A DNA stretch of 64,000 bases from Flaccisagitta enflata (Eukaryota > Chaetognatha > Sagittoidea > Aphragmophora): positions 65,844,001-65,908,000 of the forward strand of contig OZ231126.1 of assembly GCA_965153355.1 (NCBI GenBank), in the 5' to 3' direction. Numbering within the stretch: the first letter of the stretch is position 1; each line of letters starts with the position of its first letter. Below are positions 59,349 through 64,000 of the stretch, piece after piece. The position numbers were made by a program, and so were the translations under genes. The notes under the pieces were generated by a model. That model ran no database searches. It was not told the origin of the DNA and worked only from the letters and a program-made list of their open reading frames with translations.

Positions 59349-59479
59349 AAAGTCTTAGTGTTCATGCTTGTCCGAACTCATGAACCTGACTTTTCTTACC
59401 AATATTAATAACATGCTCGATACATTCTACAACCACCCTCATAAATTTCCTGCATCCTGTCACACACATTTTCTGCATT

Positions 59480-59909
59480 GTGCACGCGACTCTACAGCTC
59501 ATTTTGTTCGTCCATCCGTCCATCCATCCATCGGTTTGTTTGTCAAACTCAACATCTTTCGTCGCGTGCTACGCGACTCTACACCCTGCTTTGTCGGTCC
59601 ATTGGTCCGTCCATCCGTCCGTCTGTCCGCCCATCACACTTTACTTTTTTTGTGTTTTTGCGGTCTTTGGCCTCACTGCTCCTGCCCAAATGATGAAGTG
59701 ACCTCAAATATAGCCCCTGCCCACCCGCACGCGACTGGGGTAGCCGTGTATCCGGCCTTGTTTACTTAAGCGGCGTATTTGGGCGGTTTTTGCATTGCTG
59801 CTTCTGCCCAAATGCATGGTTTAACTTTTTTAATACTGCCCCAGCCCACCCGCACGCGTCTTGGGTAGCCGTGTATACACCACGTGTGTACACTGTATCC
59901 GGCCTTGTT
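59480..59909 (-). mobile_element. ACAAGG element split by a younger copy
   Basis: 3' part 59480-59557 (GCACGCGACTCTACAGC, a GTCCATCCGTCC tract) and 5' part 59762-59909 (TTTGGGCGGTTTTTGC, CTGCCCCAGCCCACCCGCAC, TGTATCCGGCCTTGT). A GTACACACGTGGTGTA palindromic insert lies inside its 5' end. Confidence 0.8.
59558..59761 (-). mobile_element. ACAAGG element nested in 59480-59909
   Basis: Left CGTCGCGTGCTACGCGACTC, a GTCCATTGGTCC tract, CACTGCTCCTGCCCAAATG; right GCACGCGACTGGGGTAGCCG, TGTATCCGGCCTTGT. Complete except for loss of the CTAA end to CGAAA. Confidence 0.85.
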
Positions 59910-60417
59910 ACATTACTACACCCATATCCCACAATCGTCCTATCGCTCCTAAGCGACCTCTCCAATCATTCCACCCACGCATTAAATCCATGTGTGAAAA
60001 AGAAAGTAAACCATCTGCAGACCTTAACGAGATGGTGAAGCCGTCCGCGACAAAATGTATTCAAAGTTCCCTCGTCTAATATCCAAAAATTGAGCTGTCA
60101 ACTTTCTCCAGGAAACTCGGCATTAAATTCAGAGGACCTAAATTCGTTTGAATTTTTTCTTTCTTTCGAGGAGCGAGGAGGAAAAAAAACTTGAAGAAAT
60201 CCCAGAGCTGAGGCTCAGACGACCAGGATCAGCTTTTTCAAATACAAGGAAAGGGGGGTGCATATTTGCTCGTTATAAATATATATTTATGAAAGAACGA
60301 CCATTTATTGAACATGTGTAAATACAAAATTGCAGTAAAAGAGCTAAGTTTAAAAAATAACAGATGAAAATGATTATCGACCGACAGAGGAAATGATTTA
60401 GAATGTCTTGTTGTAAA

Positions 60418-60655
60418 ACAAGGCCCAATAGGCCAAAGATGCGTCTGGTCTTAGTTTATATGATCCTACTTTAAACGATCTTAGTTTATATGGTCTTTCT
60501 TCATATGGTCTTACCGTATAGGGTCTCACTTTATATGGTCTTACTTTACATGGTCTTACTGTATAGGGTCTAACCTTATACGGGCTCACTTTATATGGTC
60601 TAACTTTATACGGTCTCACTTAATATGGACTTACTTTATGTGGTCTTACTATTTT
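60418..60655 (+). mobile_element. ACAAGG element, ATGCGTC subfamily, 5' end with 17-bp array
   Basis: ACAAGGCCCAATAGGCCAAA, GATGCGTCTGGTC, then about eleven units of TATATGGTCTTACTTTA (17 bp). No 3' hairpin follows. Confidence 0.65.
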
Positions 60656-61265
60656 CGAAATTAAAATGTTTCCACCTTTGAATCCAGTTCATTTATTGAC
60701 TAACCATAATACATCAGTTGAGTGAAAATCGATCAATATTCAATGTAGGCTTCCTCTAATTGAATTTTGGCTGCCATTTGCCGGAGAAGTAATTCGTTGT
60801 GCCTCTGGAGGCACTTTGGAAGAGATAGCGTACAAGACATTTTGCACAATCAGATATTTTTCCCTTTCCTATCTTTGACTCATTTTACCTTTTTATGGGC
60901 TTGACCAATTTGGTTGCACTAAAAAACAAAAATATGCCCCTTGAAAAACTCTACATTTTAGTCACCAATTTTTCTTCAGATTCATCAAAAAAAAAATAAG
61001 CTATGATCGTCTGAATGAAAAAGATTACCTGAAAAAAAGTGAAGATGAGAACACTTCAAAAGCAAGTATTTCACTCAAAGTAAAATGATTTCTGAACCAA
61101 TAAAGCTAGAGAGATGCGGTTTGTGCAACTTGCTCGGAAATTTGAAAAGCTTTAATTTTGTCACCATTTCTTTTTAATAAAATGAATTGTTTAAGCTTAT
61201 ATAATAGTAACTGATCAGAATCTGCGGAAACGTTTTTATTTCCAAGATAGTACTTTATACGGTAT
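60656..61265. other. AT-rich stretch, nothing recognised
   Basis: No exon or bounded repeat was seen. Confidence 0.4.
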
Positions 61266-61267
61266 TA

Positions 61268-61705
61268 CATGACGACGACGACGATGACGATTATAATGAC
61301 GGCGCTGATGATGACGACGATAATGACGGCGCTGATGATGCCGATGATGATGACAACAATGATGACGACGATGATGATGACGACGATGATGACGACGATG
61401 ACGATGATGACGTCGATGATGATGACGACGATGATGATGTCGATGATTATGACGATGATGATGACGACAATGATGACGACGATGATGATGACGACGATGA
61501 TGACGACGATGATGATGACGAAGACGATGACGATGATGATGACGACGATGATGATGACGATTATGACGGTAATGTCGATGACAATGATGATGGTAATGTC
61601 GATGACGACGATGATGGTGATGATGACGATGATGATGACGACGACGATGACGACGATGGTGATGATGATGATGTCAATGGTGATGACTGCGATGATGATG
61701 ATGCA
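61268..61705. repeat. (GATGAC)n-type trinucleotide array, about 435 bp
   Basis: Mixed GAT and GAC triplets, GATGATGACGACGATGATG. It would read poly-Asp in one frame, but no gene context was found. Confidence 0.92.
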
Positions 61706-61749
61706 CTTTAACATCGAAATTATGATAAATTTCGCGATATGGATGAATG

Positions 61750-61809
61750 CGTAACCGACCAACCAACGGACGGACACGGCCAATTATAGAGATGCGAGGA
61801 CGCATCTAA
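61750..61809 (+). mobile_element. 3' end of an ACAAGG-class element (ATGCG subfamily)
   Basis: GACCAACCAACGGACGGACAC, GGCCAATTATAGAGATGCG, AGGACGCATCTAA. The hairpin is intact; no 5' terminus was recognised. Confidence 0.7.
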
Positions 61810-62356
61810 AAACAACGATAAAGATGAACGGAGGGATGCACTGACAAGTGTGTAGACACACCGGTCTGTTGATATAGTTGGCACTGTTGTAGTGGCGGCA
61901 TTCATGGGGCACACGCTTAAATGCCCTTGTCCCTAAAACATCTTTCATGAAAAGGAGACGTGTTGTTTCATTTTCCAAAAGAAATGAAGCCTCTTTTAGT
62001 CTGTTTCTGTTTCTGTTTTTAATTCAAGTTTCTTTAAGGGGCGATATTTGCAAAGCACACGCGCCTACGAATAACTTGTTGCAAGGGCTACTGCTCTTCT
62101 TGTTGTTGGTTTGCATTCGGTCTTTTATACTGATTCAGTTAATGCGCTTCTTTTTCTTTTTTTTTTTCTTTTTCTTTTTTTTTTGCGAGTTGGCAATATG
62201 AAATGACATTGGTGGTGCCTTAATTTTTCATACGTATTCTCAAAATTTTTATATTCTCATAATTTCCTCTCTTGAAAAATCGCTGTTGAGGGGAAAAACC
62301 GAAAAAGGATAAAAAGAGAAATCCATTTCCAATTTCCACTTATAAGGTCGCAATAG

Positions 62357-62722
<366 letters not shown>

Positions 62723-62983
62723 AACAGACGGAGCCGACAGACAGAAAGACAGGGAGAATGACAAAGACTACCAGATAGTGAAAAAACAGGGAGATCAAGA
62801 AACCGAAAGATTAAGTCGGACCGTTACAAGCAGTCTCTGAAACAGATACAGAAAAAGACACAGACAGAGAAGTAAAGAAAGAATTTTTGCTTTAAAGGAA
62901 AACGGTTCACTCGAAGTTCAACTTGAATTGAAGAGACAAAATTTTCTACTTTTTTTCCCTTGTGGAGGCGATTTGAACTAATA

Positions 62984-62987
<4 letters not shown>

Positions 62988-63076
<89 letters not shown>
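62988..63076. repeat. (GA)n microsatellite
   Basis: Pure GA, about 88 bp. Confidence 0.98.
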
Positions 63077-63078
<2 letters not shown>

Positions 63079-63167
63079 TGCTAGCAAATGTTGGGAAGGA
63101 AAAAAACTTGACAAGGGAGTCGTGACTAAAAAGCGCAAATGCGAAGTAAAAAAAACTAAACAAACTT

Positions 63168-63640
<473 letters not shown>

Positions 63641-63961
63641 AGGAAAAAAAAAACAAACAGATAGATAGATGGAGCTAGCAGGAAGGAAAGAAGGAAGGAA
63701 GAAAATAAGGAAGGAGCAAAAAAGGGAGAAAAAGAAAAAAAGGAAAGATCTAAAACCAGAACGAAAAAAATAACAACAATAAGAAAAAACGCGAAGAAAT
63801 GAAAAAAAGTTTTGAGTGAGAGAATGTGATTGAGAGTTGTATAAAGAAAGACATTTTCAAACGTGCTAAAACATCCGTTTTCTGTAACCATAGGTGCGTG
63901 CAATGTCAGATAGAGTAATTGCGGGCAAAAAAAAAGATAATACAAGATGAGATAAAAAATG

Positions 63962-64000
63962 ACAAGGCCGGATACACGGCAATCCAGTCGCGGATGGTTG
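63962..64000 (+). mobile_element. 5' end of an ACAAGG element, cut by the window edge
   Basis: ACAAGGCCGGATACACGGC, AATCCAGTCGCGGATGG matches the start of the copies at 10097 and 35176. Confidence 0.85.

Overview
This is a eukaryotic, almost certainly invertebrate metazoan, genomic window. It is AT-rich intronic and intergenic DNA, very dense in microsatellites, minisatellites and small non-autonomous DNA transposons. There is no operon structure and no prokaryotic feature. I see no tRNA, rRNA or CRISPR array and no intact transposase, reverse transcriptase or Rep/helicase. The gene content (a vWA plus C-type-lectin protein) and the repeat style suggest a marine invertebrate; the sequence does not let me name the species.

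One gene is well supported, on the minus strand at the left end. Six exons join in consistent phase (16324-16212, 9930-9792, 9307-9073, 6675-6545, 1718-1562, 494-334). They encode most of a von Willebrand factor A domain followed directly by a complete C-type lectin domain with a QPD sugar-binding triplet and a WND calcium motif, then a stop and an AATAAA signal. The product is probably secreted, galactose-type and calcium-dependent. The 5' end, including the vWA DxSxS exon, was not found; possible upstream exons lie at 20867-20763 (weak) and 24568-24479 (HYR-like). Three exon/intron junctions of this gene have been copied: a 68-bp array carries a donor, an 86-bp array carries an acceptor, and a shorter copy carries a second donor.

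The rest is repeats. The dominant class, with about 40 copies and fragments, is a superfamily of non-autonomous elements. It begins ACAAGG or ACAAGT, carries a GGAC/GACC microsatellite and often a minisatellite body, and ends in a hairpin followed by AAAA. In each intact copy the outer arm of the 3' hairpin is the reverse complement of that copy's own 5' subterminal sequence, and it changes in step between subfamilies. Filled and empty sites inside the window show insertion into A-tracts with a net gain of three A. The architecture resembles non-autonomous Helitron/Helentron elements but is not a match I can confirm. A GC-rich sister family (GGCAGCGGCCCC ends, 17-20-bp arrays) has the same plan and forms a nested complex at 37669-43219 with 1.1-kb inverted arms.

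Other layers are PIF/Harbinger-like MITEs with TTA/TAA duplications (1252, 24718, 54315), long palindromic TA-flanked elements (33648, 36353, 53393, 58257) and large palindromes at 11000-14160 and 17995-22190. Very long microsatellites (TG, GA/CT, GAAA, CAA/GTT, GATGAC) account for nearly all long open frames. Layout: 0.3-24.6 kb is the gene with repeat-filled introns; 26.8-27.5 kb is a CpG-rich patch; 28.5-35 kb is microsatellites and elements; 37.7-43.2 kb is the nested inverted complex; 43.2-64 kb is mixed elements and microsatellites without a recognisable gene.
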